DNA of 47,164 nt from Candidatus Bipolaricaulota bacterium (lineage in GTDB: Bacteria > Bipolaricaulota > Bipolaricaulia > UBA7950 > UBA9294): positions 1 to 47,164 of the forward strand of contig JAGLXM010000283.1 of assembly GCA_023132915.1 (NCBI GenBank), given 5' to 3'. The notes under the pieces were generated by a model. The model did not search any database. It saw only the letters and a list, made by a program, of their open reading frames with translations, and was not told the DNA's origin. This document shows positions 23,248 to 31,802 of the stretch, in pieces. How positions within the stretch are numbered: position 1 is the stretch's first letter; every line of letters begins with the position of its first letter. Both the position numbers and the translations under genes were made by a program.

Positions 23248-24723
23248 TCATGCTTCGATGTGCGGTCCCAAAGCGTCGCCCATCGCCTTATCTAGGCCAA
23301 CCCTTTGCCAAACGGTTTTCATCTCTTTTACTTGATCCGCACTGAGTGGAAGAGGCGAATGACTTGCCAGAATCTCCTTCACCCGTGTTGCGGCCTGCTT
23401 AAACAAGATCTCTTCACCAGTTGTCGATGGTTGTTCCCTTTGCCAAAGCTTTGAGAGATACAGTTCCTTTCTGAAATTATCAGTGGTATGCCGTGAGGTA
23501 AGATAGTTTCCTGCTGGTCCGATCTGTTCGATTACATCCAAGGCCAGACTATTATCGTTTACAGCGATCCCCTTCAGAAAGTGCCGGAGCATGGTGCAGA
23601 GCTCATTGTCGAGAATCATCTGTTCGTAGCTGACAACCCTTCCCGAAGCTAAGATTCCCGACACCGCGTCATGAATCACCTCTACTCCTCCTAAAGCCCC
23701 CAAAAGGGCTGTGAAACTTTTTTCAAAACCAGCTTGAACCCCCGGCAAGAAGGAGTCCGTAACCCCTCCAGTCCCATAACCAAAAGGGATGTGGTAGTGT
23801 TTACATACTTGTGCAGTAGCCATATTTATCAAAGGAAGTTCTGGTATGCCCAAAAGTTGTTTTCCCGTTCTCGCATCCATGGGACTTGTAAATGAGCCGT
23901 AGACTATAGGGGCACCTGGGGATATACTTTGTGCTAGCGTGATTCCCGCCAAAATTTCAGCATTTTGTACGACTAGAGCACCAGCAAGTGTTATAGGGGC
24001 AGAAACCCCTCCTACTATCCCGCTCACAATTAGAAAGGGTATATTCCGTTTCACGGCTCTCCTCATCGTAACGGTTGAGTATAAAGCGTATCTCAAAGGA
24101 GATATGGGGGTGCAACCGAGTGAGTATGCGGGCACACCGTGGGAACCGTCTCGATCGGAGACAATTTCTCCTAATGTGATTACTTCATCGAGATATTCTG
24201 CGTTATATGTGCTTAAATGCCCATGTTTTCCCGTATTGCTGAGGAGGATGAAAGCCTGGGCGACATCCGATAACTCAGGTGGAACGTCTTGAGCGGTCAC
24301 TTGGTGCTGACAATAGTCCACATTGTCAAGATAGTCAGCTAAAACAGTGAGGTCCTTCATGTCCTTTGCTGTCGCGTTTCGATATGTCTTTGTTTCGTAG
24401 TCCAGTACTTGCGACGCTCCAAAGCCATTCGTGGTTAGCATGCGGCCGTGCCCCAACGTGATACTCTTTTCTGGATCTCGGGCACCAAGAACAACATGTA
24501 GGGGAGCTTTCTCTATCGACTCATTGATGAGCTCGGCCGGAAATTTGACGAGTTCTCCCTGCACGCTGGCTCCTGCTTTCCGCAAGATGTCCCGAGCGGA
24601 TCGATCCTCAAACACGACTCCAACCTGACCGAGCACATACAATGTCGCTTCATGGATTCGCTCTAACTCTTCTTCCGATAGAACGTTGGCCCTACCAAAC
24701 AGTCTTTCCTTATTTTCGTTCAT
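23248..24723 (-). CDS. MttB-like trimethylamine/betaine:corrinoid methyltransferase, non-pyrrolysine type
   Basis: 491 aa from the ATG at 24723 (AAGGAGGG 7 bases upstream; the earlier GTG in the track is too close to that site). Family marks: LSEEELERIHEATLYVLGQVGV, LTTNGFGASQVLD, SLGCTPISPLRY, APIVYGSFTSPMDARTG and FEKSFTALLGALGG. In methanogens MttB reads an in-frame amber codon as pyrrolysine; here the frame is open throughout, so this belongs to the large non-Pyl group that includes glycine betaine, proline betaine and carnitine demethylases. It should move a methyl from a quaternary or methylated amine onto the corrinoid protein encoded 2 kb upstream. The exact amine is unknown. Confidence 0.88.
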   Translation of the reverse strand: MNENKERLFGRANVLSEEELERIHEATLYVLGQVGVVFEDRSARDILRKAGASVQGELVKFPAELINESIEKAPLHVVLGARDPEKSITLGHGRMLTTNGFGASQVLDYETKTYRNATAKDMKDLTVLADYLDNVDYCQHQVTAQDVPPELSDVAQAFILLSNTGKHGHLSTYNAEYLDEVITLGEIVSDRDGSHGVPAYSLGCTPISPLRYALYSTVTMRRAVKRNIPFLIVSGIVGGVSAPITLAGALVVQNAEILAGITLAQSISPGAPIVYGSFTSPMDARTGKQLLGIPELPLINMATAQVCKHYHIPFGYGTGGVTDSFLPGVQAGFEKSFTALLGALGGVEVIHDAVSGILASGRVVSYEQMILDNELCTMLRHFLKGIAVNDNSLALDVIEQIGPAGNYLTSRHTTDNFRKELYLSKLWQREQPSTTGEEILFKQAATRVKEILASHSPLPLSADQVKEMKTVWQRVGLDKAMGDALGPHIEA

Positions 24724-24780
24724 CCGCACTCCCTCCTTATGTGCAATTGCTGGTTACCCTTCGCCTGGCAACATTCAATG

Positions 24781-25728
24781 TCATGCCCTTGTCAGACTAC
24801 GTGGGTCGAGGATGTCCCGGATCCCATCGCCCAAGAGATTGAACCCCAACCCCAACAGGAAGATGGCTGCTCCAGGGAAGGAGGCCATCCACCACCAGGA
24901 TGGCATGTACGTTCTGCCGATGCTGACCATCATGCCCCACTCCACCTGGGGTGGTTGAACTCCCAAACCAAGGAATCCCATTGCAGCGACGGCCAATATC
25001 GCCCTTCCAATCTGTAAGGATACCTGAACGATAATGATGTTCAGCGTGTTTGGAAGCACGTGAGCAAAAAGTATCCGTCGATTGGAAGCGCCTAATGCCC
25101 TCGCAGCTTCGACGAAGAATTTCTCTCTTATTTGGATCACCTCTCCCCTAACGACCCGTGCATACCAAGGCCACCAAGGGAGGGAGATCGCCAGTATGAG
25201 CTTAATTGGGCCTCGGCCTGTTGCCACGACGATTGCGATGACAAGAAGCATGTATGGAATCGCCATCATGATATCACCGACCCGCATAATGATTTCGTCC
25301 ACCTTGCCCCCAAAGTACCCGGCCAAGCAGCCTAGGATGATCCCTACCATTCCGGTGAAGAGAGTGACGGCAAGACCCAGTCCCAAAGAAAGCCGCGTTC
25401 CATAGATGATTCGGCTTAGTATGTCCCTACCCAGATCGTCCGTTCCCAGAAGATGGCTTGAGCTTGGCGGTTGGAGCTTGTCGTTGAGGTTCATCGCCTG
25501 GCCGGTGGCATCGGCAGGATACGGAGCAAGAAAGGGAGCGCACAGTGCCATGATTACGAAGACTGACACAATGGTAATACCGATCATGGTCAGAGGAGAC
25601 CGGCGAGCTATGCGCCAGACCTGTTGTCGTCTTGATAGCGACCGCAGGGCCTGATTGCCCCATTTCCGTTTATCGTCGTCGATCTGACTCTGAATCTTTC
25701 TGCAGAACTTCTCTTCATTTTGTTGCAC
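24781..25728 (-). CDS. Peptide/nickel-type ABC transporter permease (DppC-like)
   Basis: 315 aa from the GTG at 25728, with AAGGAGGG just upstream; the track start is 16 codons earlier. Six hydrophobic helices, an N-terminal SPLTMIGITIVSVFVIMAL segment, LLGTDDLGRDILSRIIYGTRLSL, and the ABC EAA loop EAARALGASNRRILFAHVLPN, are all typical of DppC/OppC. It pairs with the DppB-like permease (stop/start separation ~11 bp) and the solute-binding protein. No ATPase genes (DppD/DppF) are in the operon or window, so they must be encoded elsewhere. Confidence 0.93.
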   Translation of the reverse strand: MQQNEEKFCRKIQSQIDDDKRKWGNQALRSLSRRQQVWRIARRSPLTMIGITIVSVFVIMALCAPFLAPYPADATGQAMNLNDKLQPPSSSHLLGTDDLGRDILSRIIYGTRLSLGLGLAVTLFTGMVGIILGCLAGYFGGKVDEIIMRVGDIMMAIPYMLLVIAIVVATGRGPIKLILAISLPWWPWYARVVRGEVIQIREKFFVEAARALGASNRRILFAHVLPNTLNIIIVQVSLQIGRAILAVAAMGFLGLGVQPPQVEWGMMVSIGRTYMPSWWWMASFPGAAIFLLGLGFNLLGDGIRDILDPRSLTRA

Positions 25729-25739
25729 AGATACCCTCC

Positions 25740-26762
25740 TTAGTTGTATCGCACCGTTGGGTTGACGACGGCGCAAAGCATGTCGGCCAACAGGTTGAGA
25801 AAGATGACGATCGTGGCACCGAGGATCGTCACTCCCATAATGGCGGGGAAATCCAGCCGAAAGATGGCTTGGACGACATACCGGCCTAACCCAGGCCAGG
25901 AGAAGATAAGCTCCACCAACACGGTCCCACCAAGTAGGAACCCATAGACCATGCCAATTATCATCAAAACCGGGATGAGGGTGTTTCTCAACGCGTGTTT
26001 GACGATTAGCTTAAATGTGCTGACGCCGGTGGCTCTCGCTGTCCTGATGTAATCCTGATACAGGACGTTAATCATTGCAGCACGGGAGATCCGCGTGACT
26101 TGAGCGACGTAGCAGAACGTCAGAGTAACCACCGGTAGTACAAGATGAAGCAGTGCGGATCCGAAGACAGCCCAATTTCGCTGTAGGGCGCTGTCTAACA
26201 GGTACAACCCCGTGATGGGCTTCAACGGATGATTGATTAGTGCGCCGATCGATGCACGACCATCGATCGGGAAACCAATGAAGATGGAAGCGAAAAGGAG
26301 TTGCAGAATTATGGCAAACCAGAACTCAGGCATGGAAATACCGGAGAGAGTGATCACTCGAATCGCATGGTCGAGTAACGTGTCTCTCTTAACCGCAGAC
26401 AAGACGCCGGTTAATATGCCAAATAAAATAATGAGAACTAACGAGATGGTAACCAGTTCCAACGTTGCAGGAAAGTACGCCTTGAGATCCTCGATCACCG
26501 GACGCTTCGAGATGATCGATCTTCCCATGTCTAGTTTCAGGAATAGCCGCTCTACGTATATAGCAAATTGTTCATACAGTGGTTTATCGAGTCCCATTTC
26601 TTCGCGGATGTGTTCTACAACCTTTGGATCCGCAATTCTGCCAGCGGCGATGACTGCTGGGTCACCAGGAACGATATGGGACAGTGTGAACGTGATCACC
26701 ACCACCCCGAATAGTGAGAAAATGGCGAGGCTCAGGCGTCTCAGCAAGTAATGTCCGCTCAT
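25740..26762 (-). CDS. Peptide/nickel-type ABC transporter permease (DppB-like)
   Basis: 340 aa. The N-terminus LLRRLSLAIFSLFGVVVITF then SHIVPGDPA is the DppB/OppB signature, and the EAA loop YIRTARATGVSTFKLIVKHALRN faces the missing ATPases. GTVLVELIFSWPGLGRYVVQAI is also diagnostic. The gene lies 30 bp downstream of the corrinoid-protein gene and just upstream of the DppC-like gene, so uptake and methyl transfer are genetically linked. Confidence 0.94.
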   Translation of the reverse strand: MSGHYLLRRLSLAIFSLFGVVVITFTLSHIVPGDPAVIAAGRIADPKVVEHIREEMGLDKPLYEQFAIYVERLFLKLDMGRSIISKRPVIEDLKAYFPATLELVTISLVLIILFGILTGVLSAVKRDTLLDHAIRVITLSGISMPEFWFAIILQLLFASIFIGFPIDGRASIGALINHPLKPITGLYLLDSALQRNWAVFGSALLHLVLPVVTLTFCYVAQVTRISRAAMINVLYQDYIRTARATGVSTFKLIVKHALRNTLIPVLMIIGMVYGFLLGGTVLVELIFSWPGLGRYVVQAIFRLDFPAIMGVTILGATIVIFLNLLADMLCAVVNPTVRYN

Positions 26763-26792
26763 CAGTACATCCTCATAGTCGATTCACACTCC

Positions 26793-27482
26793 TCATTGCT
26801 CGGCATCCGTTTCCGAGAGAGCCCTCCTCGCGGGCCCAAACGGCGCGGTGGAGTCCGTCAACAGCGCCTTGGTTACCCTCACTGCCGCCCCTGCGTCTCG
26901 TGCATACCCATCGGCCCCGATTTCACGGGCGTACTCTTCCGATACAGGTGCCCCCCCGATCAGCACCTTGACCCGCTCTCTGAGGTCGGCTTTCTTGAGA
27001 GCATCGATGACCTTAGACATCGCGGGCATAGTTGATGTTAGCAATGCCGACATACCGAGAATATCTGGCTGCTTTTCTCTCACCGCTGTCACGAACCCGT
27101 CCGCTGGAACATCGACTCCTAGGCGATGAACTTCGAATCCAGTCCCTTCGAGCATCATGGCTACCAGGTTAATACCGATATCATGTAGATCGCCCTCGAC
27201 AGTGCCGATCACTATCACCCCCTTCGAGACGACTTTGGTTATAGTTAACCTAGGCCGCAACCTGTCCACCGCGCTTTTCATAGCATCGGCGGACAGAAGC
27301 ATCTCCGGAATATAGCGGACTCCTCGCTCGTATTCCTCACCTACCATATCCATGGCTGGGCGGAGCGCTCGGTCGAGAATCGCCTCGGGCTCGTGCATCT
27401 TGAGCGCTTCCTCTGTCAGCTCGGCAGCCAGCTGTTCATCGGCATCGATCACGCTCTGATAAAGCTGTTCTAGTAGTCCCAT
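26793..27482 (-). CDS. Methyltransferase corrinoid protein (MttC/MtgC-like)
   Basis: 229 aa, GAGGAGTGAGAGG before the ATG. An N-terminal helical cap (AILDRALRPAMDMVGEEYERGVRY-type) is followed by the B12-binding Rossmann domain. The base-off/His-on motif is DLHDIG (DxHxxG, His100), with SALLTST and GGAPVSEEYAREIGADGYARDA completing the fold. It carries the methyl group between the MttB-like substrate methyltransferase and an acceptor enzyme. It is flanked by a URO-D-fold methyltransferase upstream and the permeases downstream. Confidence 0.93.
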   Translation of the reverse strand: MGLLEQLYQSVIDADEQLAAELTEEALKMHEPEAILDRALRPAMDMVGEEYERGVRYIPEMLLSADAMKSAVDRLRPRLTITKVVSKGVIVIGTVEGDLHDIGINLVAMMLEGTGFEVHRLGVDVPADGFVTAVREKQPDILGMSALLTSTMPAMSKVIDALKKADLRERVKVLIGGAPVSEEYAREIGADGYARDAGAAVRVTKALLTDSTAPFGPARRALSETDAEQ

Positions 27483-27503
27483 TAACCTCTCACTCCTCCT
27501 CAG

Positions 27504-28646
27504 TCAGCATCCCGCTGCGATTTCCCTTAGGATCTTGAGATAGCACGTGTAGTTCTTGAACGAAACCTCCGGTGGAACAAAGTGGTCCAGGGCGGGGAAA
27601 TACCCACCCTGAGAAAGCAGAAACGGTATCTTCTTTTCCAGTTCCTCCCGGATGGCCTTCTCCCCCTCGACCAGCGCACGTTTGTCGATGTTGCCGATAA
27701 GGACAAGGTCGGTCCCGTATTCCTTGCGCAGTTCCACGGCGTCCATGCCGGCGGTGACCTCCAGCGGATAGTGTCCGTTGATACCGCTTTCCAACCAAAG
27801 CGGAATTAGCTCTCGCGTGTCCCCGTCGGAGTCGACCAGTATCGTGTTTACCCCCTTCTCCCGCAGCACCCTGTTAATGCGCTTGTAATGAGGCATCATG
27901 AACTCGCGAAATGTCTTCGGCGCGATCATCGAACCTGCCTTGTAGGCCATGTCCTCCCAGTATGTCGCATAGTCTGGCTGCACGTTAGGGAGGATCTTGT
28001 TGAGAATCTCGATAGCGAAGTATTCCAGCCACTCACATATCTCGTGGATGAAGTCGGCGTCTCGATAGTACATTCGGCTCAGCGTCTCCAAACCGAGGAA
28101 CTCCCTCAGGAATCCGAAGAAACTACCCACTGATAATCCCAGTATGTGGTCACGGTTCTTCCACTCCTTGACCCGATCATCCCACCAGGCAGGAAAACGC
28201 GCCGGATCATGCGGATCCAGCCGTTCCTCCTTAAGGCGCTCCCAATCCTCACGGTTTTCAACGGGAAACCTGAGCCATTGCGGCATTCGCTCAGGATGGT
28301 CCTTTAGAATCTTGCATTCCTTCCCCGCCTCGTCGACGACAATCTCCCACCTCTCCCCTGATTGAAGGACCTTCCGCTCGAACGGAGGACTGTAGGGTGG
28401 AGTATAGGGCGGATCGATCCCCCAGCCCAACCCTTGTATTGAAAGGATAACCGGAACGACCTCGACCCGATCAAATCCGAAAAACTCGTGACAGCGTTCA
28501 TAGTCCAGGATTTCCCTGGGAGCGCCCTCTTCGCGAACCCAACGGTGAACCGTCTCCCCCCAGAACCATTGAAAGAAAGAGGGAATTAGCAGGGAGTGTC
28601 TTAGTTCAAAACGCGCCACCTTCTGGAACGTCTCGCGTATGTTCAT
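27504..28646 (-). CDS. URO-D-fold (uroporphyrinogen decarboxylase-like) methyltransferase
   Basis: About 380 aa from the ATG at 28646 (MNIRETFQKVARFE); the track start is 6 codons upstream. The URO-D superfamily is seen in YWEDMAYKAGSMIAPKTFREFMMPHYKRI, TILVDSDGDTRELIPLWLESGINGHYPLE and LVLIGNIDKRALVEG. True HemE has different N-terminal motifs; this long form resembles corrinoid-linked methyltransferases such as MtaA/CmuA relatives, which pass methyl groups from B12 to a thiol or pterin. The adjacent corrinoid gene (22 bp away) supports that role. Heme synthesis is an unlikely alternative. Confidence 0.82.
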   Translation of the reverse strand: MNIRETFQKVARFELRHSLLIPSFFQWFWGETVHRWVREEGAPREILDYERCHEFFGFDRVEVVPVILSIQGLGWGIDPPYTPPYSPPFERKVLQSGERWEIVVDEAGKECKILKDHPERMPQWLRFPVENREDWERLKEERLDPHDPARFPAWWDDRVKEWKNRDHILGLSVGSFFGFLREFLGLETLSRMYYRDADFIHEICEWLEYFAIEILNKILPNVQPDYATYWEDMAYKAGSMIAPKTFREFMMPHYKRINRVLREKGVNTILVDSDGDTRELIPLWLESGINGHYPLEVTAGMDAVELRKEYGTDLVLIGNIDKRALVEGEKAIREELEKKIPFLLSQGGYFPALDHFVPPEVSFKNYTCYLKILREIAAGC

Positions 28647-28718
28647 GTCAGCGTCCTCTTCCACACAGCGAGGTCATGGGGTGTTCACCACCGGAATTGT
28701 TACATTTGTCGTTTTTAT

Positions 28719-28768
28719 GGGACCGTACATTGCCGCGGCACGGTTAAACCCCGACAATGTACAGTCCC
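28719..28768. promoter_or_regulatory. Long inverted repeat between SBP and URO-D genes
   Basis: Arms GGGAC-C-GTACATTG and CAATGTAC-A-GTCCC, 13 paired bases each side of one mismatch, enclose a 22-base loop. It lies in the 163-bp gap between the solute-binding protein stop and the methyltransferase start. No U-tract follows on the minus strand, so it is not a standard terminator. It may be an mRNA processing/stability hairpin that gives the binding protein its usual higher expression, or an operator. Confidence 0.5.
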
Positions 28769-28809
28769 GCCATGCAGGATTCAAAGACTTATTCGATCCG
28801 TCTTTGCTC

Positions 28810-30387
28810 CTACCTATCCAGGTACATAAGATAGAAGTCGTAGATCCCAAAGTTTGCTGGGGTGAATACGAATCCCTTCACATAGTCCCTCATCGCGATT
28901 GCATCACCGATCTGGAATGCCCAGATTCCAAGTGCATCGTTGACGATAATCTCTTGAGCTTGTGCGTAGAGGGCGTGTCTTTGCTCGATGTTCGCGGTGA
29001 GTGCGGCTTTTGTCAGCAGCTCGTTTATTTCGGCATTGGAGTACCCGCGCGGGTAGCACGGGGTGTAGTCGTCCGTGCATTTGAAGTACAAGGTGATGAA
29101 GTTTGTTGCTTCTGGATAGTCTGGCCAATGCTCCACGATGAAGATGTCGACACCCTCTTTTTCGGGCGAAGTGGCCCAAGGACTGAACTGTCCCCAGACC
29201 ATCTCCTCCAGTTTCAATCCGACGCCGATCTCCCGCAGGTTGCGCTGGAATAACTCGAAGATCTGCCGATTCCGGGTCATCGTGTAGTGGACGAGCGTCA
29301 GTGTCAGTTCTCCCGGCGCGTAGCCAGCGGCCGCCAGATCCTCCTTAGCCTTGTCGAGGTCGGTATGGTAGACAAACAGCTGATCGCTGTGCCCGGCGAC
29401 GACGCTCGGCATGGGGCCTTGCAGCTGAACGCTCCCCATCCCAGCAACCTCCACCGCCTCCTCGTACGGGAACGCCCATGAGAGGGCCTTTCGCAGGTGC
29501 AGGTTGTCCATGACGGGGCTAGAGAAGATTGGCAGGTACCACACGACGTTCAGTGTAGCGAGTTCGGCGATCTCAACGCCGGGGGTCGCTCTTAGATTGT
29601 CCAAGTCCTCCGGCTGAGGGAAATCGATCATATCGACCTGCCCTTGCTCCAATAGTAGTTTTCTGGTGGTGTATTCAGGGACGAGTCTCCGGACGATGAT
29701 CTCGATGTGTTTCCCTTCCCAACCACCCCAGTAGTCGTCATTCTTGCTCAGGACCACCCGGTCGCCAGGGATCCATTCGATCAGCTTGTAGGGGCCCGTA
29801 CCAACGAGGTTATTGCTCAACCAGTTTTCTGCCCATGGGTCGTCGCCGGTCGCATGCTCGGCGAGCGCCTTGGGGCTCAGGATGTGCAAGCCGGCCTTTG
29901 CGGTCAGGTTGTAAAGGAACGAGACAGATGGTTGCACGAGGTGCAGCTTGATAGTGTAGTCATCGACAACCTCGACGGCGCTGATCTCAGCTAGCCTAGA
30001 AGAAGGCCCTTTCCCCAGAGCAAGCACCCGCTCTATGTTAACCTTAACGGCCTCAGCGTTGAAAGGTGCCCCATCCGTAAACCCGATTCCGTGCCGCAGG
30101 TGAAAGGTGTACGTCCTCAGATCGTCGGAGACGTCATAGCTTTCCGCAAGCTGTGGAATAATCTCGCTCGTTCCGGGCTTGAAACGCGTTAGATTCTCGC
30201 ACACCTGCATGATGATGTTATTCGCCGTTCCGGAGTCGGTGCCGTGTGCATCGAGGGTGGGAATGTCATAGAACCCTGCACAGGTGAGCATACCACCGTC
30301 TGCCACGGCTACCACCGATATAATCAACCATGAACCAACTAGAATCACTGCCGCTAAACCACTAAACTTAAAGATCCTTCCTCGCAT
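28810..30387 (-). CDS. ABC transporter solute-binding protein, family 5 (peptide/opine/nickel type)
   Basis: 525 aa, AAGGAGGT before the ATG. A Sec signal peptide (residues 8-28, GLAAVILVGSWLIISVVAVA) directs export. SBP_bac_5 marks: IPQLAESYDVSDDLRTYTFHLRHG, FTDGAPFNAEAVKVNIER, VGTGPYKLIEWIPGDRVVL, and LRKALSWAFP. No lipobox is obvious, so it may be soluble or anchored by an uncleaved signal. It is the first structural gene after the IclR regulator and heads the transporter/methyltransferase operon. Such proteins bind oligopeptides, but also many other amino-compounds, so substrate is open. Confidence 0.93.
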   Translation of the reverse strand: MRGRIFKFSGLAAVILVGSWLIISVVAVADGGMLTCAGFYDIPTLDAHGTDSGTANNIIMQVCENLTRFKPGTSEIIPQLAESYDVSDDLRTYTFHLRHGIGFTDGAPFNAEAVKVNIERVLALGKGPSSRLAEISAVEVVDDYTIKLHLVQPSVSFLYNLTAKAGLHILSPKALAEHATGDDPWAENWLSNNLVGTGPYKLIEWIPGDRVVLSKNDDYWGGWEGKHIEIIVRRLVPEYTTRKLLLEQGQVDMIDFPQPEDLDNLRATPGVEIAELATLNVVWYLPIFSSPVMDNLHLRKALSWAFPYEEAVEVAGMGSVQLQGPMPSVVAGHSDQLFVYHTDLDKAKEDLAAAGYAPGELTLTLVHYTMTRNRQIFELFQRNLREIGVGLKLEEMVWGQFSPWATSPEKEGVDIFIVEHWPDYPEATNFITLYFKCTDDYTPCYPRGYSNAEINELLTKAALTANIEQRHALYAQAQEIIVNDALGIWAFQIGDAIAMRDYVKGFVFTPANFGIYDFYLMYLDR

Positions 30388-30751
30388 TTCCTGTACCTCC
30401 TTGTTGTCTAGATCTGATTTTCGGTTCCAGTACCCGCCTTCGCCTTTTGTGAATCACCTCCTTAACTTGTTGTTGGTCTCTCGTTGCTCTGCAACGGAGC
30501 ATTTCCTATGAATTAACTTTTTCAGTTGTGGTAGTTTCACAACACCAGCAATGTGCGCATTCTTGTTCCTCCGGATCAAGCAGATCTGCCCCTGATTATC
30601 ATCTCAACCTTCACAGGAATACTCTCTGAAGGGTTCAAGAGAAGCGCGGGCATGACTGCTGCGGGTAGCAAATGACTTAAACCTCGCTGTAATGCTCTTA
30701 CTACCCATCTCTAAAACTCCTTGTTACTATCAACCCACGTGTTGTAGGAAT
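30388..30751. other. Regulatory gap between IclR gene and catabolic operon
   Basis: 364 bp without a convincing gene. It holds the ribosome site of the binding-protein gene and two inverted repeats: CGTTGC-TCT-GCAACG (30482-30496) and GTTGTG-N7-CACAAC (30525-30543). Either could be a regulator site upstream of the operon. I could not place a consensus -35/-10 pair with confidence. Short open frames here lack starts. Confidence 0.45.
30525..30543. promoter_or_regulatory. Candidate operator (GTTGTG-N7-CACAAC)
   Basis: A perfect 6-bp inverted repeat with a 7-bp spacer, about 140 bp upstream of the binding-protein start codon and just downstream of the IclR gene. IclR dimers bind short palindromes of this size; assignment to this IclR is inference from position. 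Confidence 0.35.
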
Positions 30752-31513
30752 TTAGTTCTTCACATAGCCTAATGCCCGCGATATTTCCGTTGCAGTTTTC
30801 GTAACCGTAGCGATCATCTTCTCGGACTCTTCTGAACTATCGAACTCGCGTTTCAGCCCTGTTAGACTGACCGCCCCCACTACATCTCCGCCGTATTCTT
30901 TGATTGGAGCAGCGAAACACTTTATGCCCTCTTCATGTTCTCCATTGTCGATCGCATAGCCGCGTTCCGCGGTCGTCTTGATCTCCTCTAATAATTGAAG
31001 CGGATCGGTGATCGTGTTTGGTGTACGCCTTTCTAGGGTGGCTTCTCGTAGCAGGGACACCACCTGATCCGTGGGTAGTCCACTCAAGAGTGCCTTTCCC
31101 ACCCCTGTACAGTAGGCTGGGGCGCGGCTGCCAATCCTGGACATTATGGGAAGGGTCCTGTGGCTTTCGATCTTGTCGATGTAGACGACGTCTTGACGAT
31201 CCAACACGCACAGGTGAACGGTCATCCGCGTGTCGTCGTTCAGCTCGACGAGGAAAGGATGAGCGGTTTCACGCAGAGGCATCCGACGCAGCAACTGACT
31301 GCCCAACTCCAGGATCTTGTTGCCAAGATGGTAGTGACCATCGCCATCGCTTTGGATATAGCCCATGTCAAGGAGGGAATTGATGTATCTGTAGACACTC
31401 GTCTTGTGGACCCCGATGCGATCCGCCAGCTCGACCACGGTCAGCCCTTCCGCACTCTGAGCCAGCTCTTCGAGAAGTTTGAGCCCTTTTTCCAGGATTT
31501 TCGCATTTGCCAT
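30752..31513 (-). CDS. IclR-family transcriptional regulator
   Basis: 253 aa. N-terminal winged helix-turn-helix (KGLKLLEELAQ, then LTVVELADRIGVHKTSVYRYINSL) and the C-terminal effector domain with SRIGSRAPAYCTGVGKALLSG, GYAIDNGEHEEGIKCFAAPI and VVGAVSLTG, the usual IclR series. IclR proteins regulate catabolism of aromatic, sugar-acid and amine compounds and usually repress their own gene. It is first in a ~22-kb run of same-strand catabolic genes and is the obvious candidate controller. A strong promoter and an inverted repeat overlap its leader. Confidence 0.93.
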   Translation of the reverse strand: MANAKILEKGLKLLEELAQSAEGLTVVELADRIGVHKTSVYRYINSLLDMGYIQSDGDGHYHLGNKILELGSQLLRRMPLRETAHPFLVELNDDTRMTVHLCVLDRQDVVYIDKIESHRTLPIMSRIGSRAPAYCTGVGKALLSGLPTDQVVSLLREATLERRTPNTITDPLQLLEEIKTTAERGYAIDNGEHEEGIKCFAAPIKEYGGDVVGAVSLTGLKREFDSSEESEKMIATVTKTATEISRALGYVKN

Positions 31514-31519
31514 AGCGAA

Positions 31520-31542
31520 AAACGCATCCTTTGTTAGCGTTT
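31520..31542. promoter_or_regulatory. Inverted repeat in iclR leader (possible autoregulatory operator)
   Basis: AAACGC-N11-GCGTTT lies between the -10 box and the ATG of the IclR gene, covering the expected transcription start. The position suits autorepression; binding by this regulator is inferred. Confidence 0.4.
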
Positions 31543-31551
31543 ACTAAAACC

Positions 31552-31580
31552 ACCATAGCATAAAAAGCAACTCCTGTCAA
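31552..31580 (-). promoter_or_regulatory. Sigma-70-type promoter of the IclR gene
   Basis: On the minus strand TTGACA, a 17-bp spacer and TATGGT stand about 40 bp upstream of the regulator's ATG. The -35 is a perfect consensus match and the spacing is ideal. This is the best promoter visible in the window and may drive the regulator alone or with the downstream operon. Confidence 0.65.
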
Positions 31581-31751
31581 GGGCAATGTGCCCGTGAGCC
31601 AAGACATCGTTACCAGGTAGAGGAGTTGGTGAGGAGGTGGCTGAAAAAGGCGAAAGATAAAGAAGAAGACAGAGCGCGAGTCGCCTCACGGGAGAGCCCT
31701 TTATGAATCACTACAAAGCGGACCACGACAGAGCGGCTTGTGAATCAGCTT

Positions 31752-31774
31752 AAAGAAAGGGACATCCCTTCTTA
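31752..31774 (-). terminator. Possible terminator downstream of the Lon-like gene
   Basis: Read on the minus strand, AAGAAGGG-ATGT-CCC followed by TTTCTTTAA forms a hairpin with a T-rich 3' side about 30 bp after the Lon-like stop codon. The stem has a one-base bulge, so strength is uncertain. Confidence 0.4.
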
Positions 31775-31802
31775 AAATAGGCGCGCGTTGAGTGGAAAGG
31801 CG

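Noticed and set aside
23248-24723. Possible pyrrolysine codon in the MttB-like gene
   Set aside because: The frame is open from start to stop with no in-frame amber, so it is a non-Pyl homologue.
30400-30740. Short open frames on the minus strand (for example ending VEMIIRGRSA) upstream of the binding-protein gene
   Set aside because: No start with a ribosome site, under 50 codons, no recognised family; could be decay products but unsupported.
31590-31700. Lys/Glu/Arg-rich plus-strand frame (RYQVEELVRRWLKKAKDK)
   Set aside because: Looks protein-like but has no proper start, stops after ~45 codons and could arise from purine-rich sequence.
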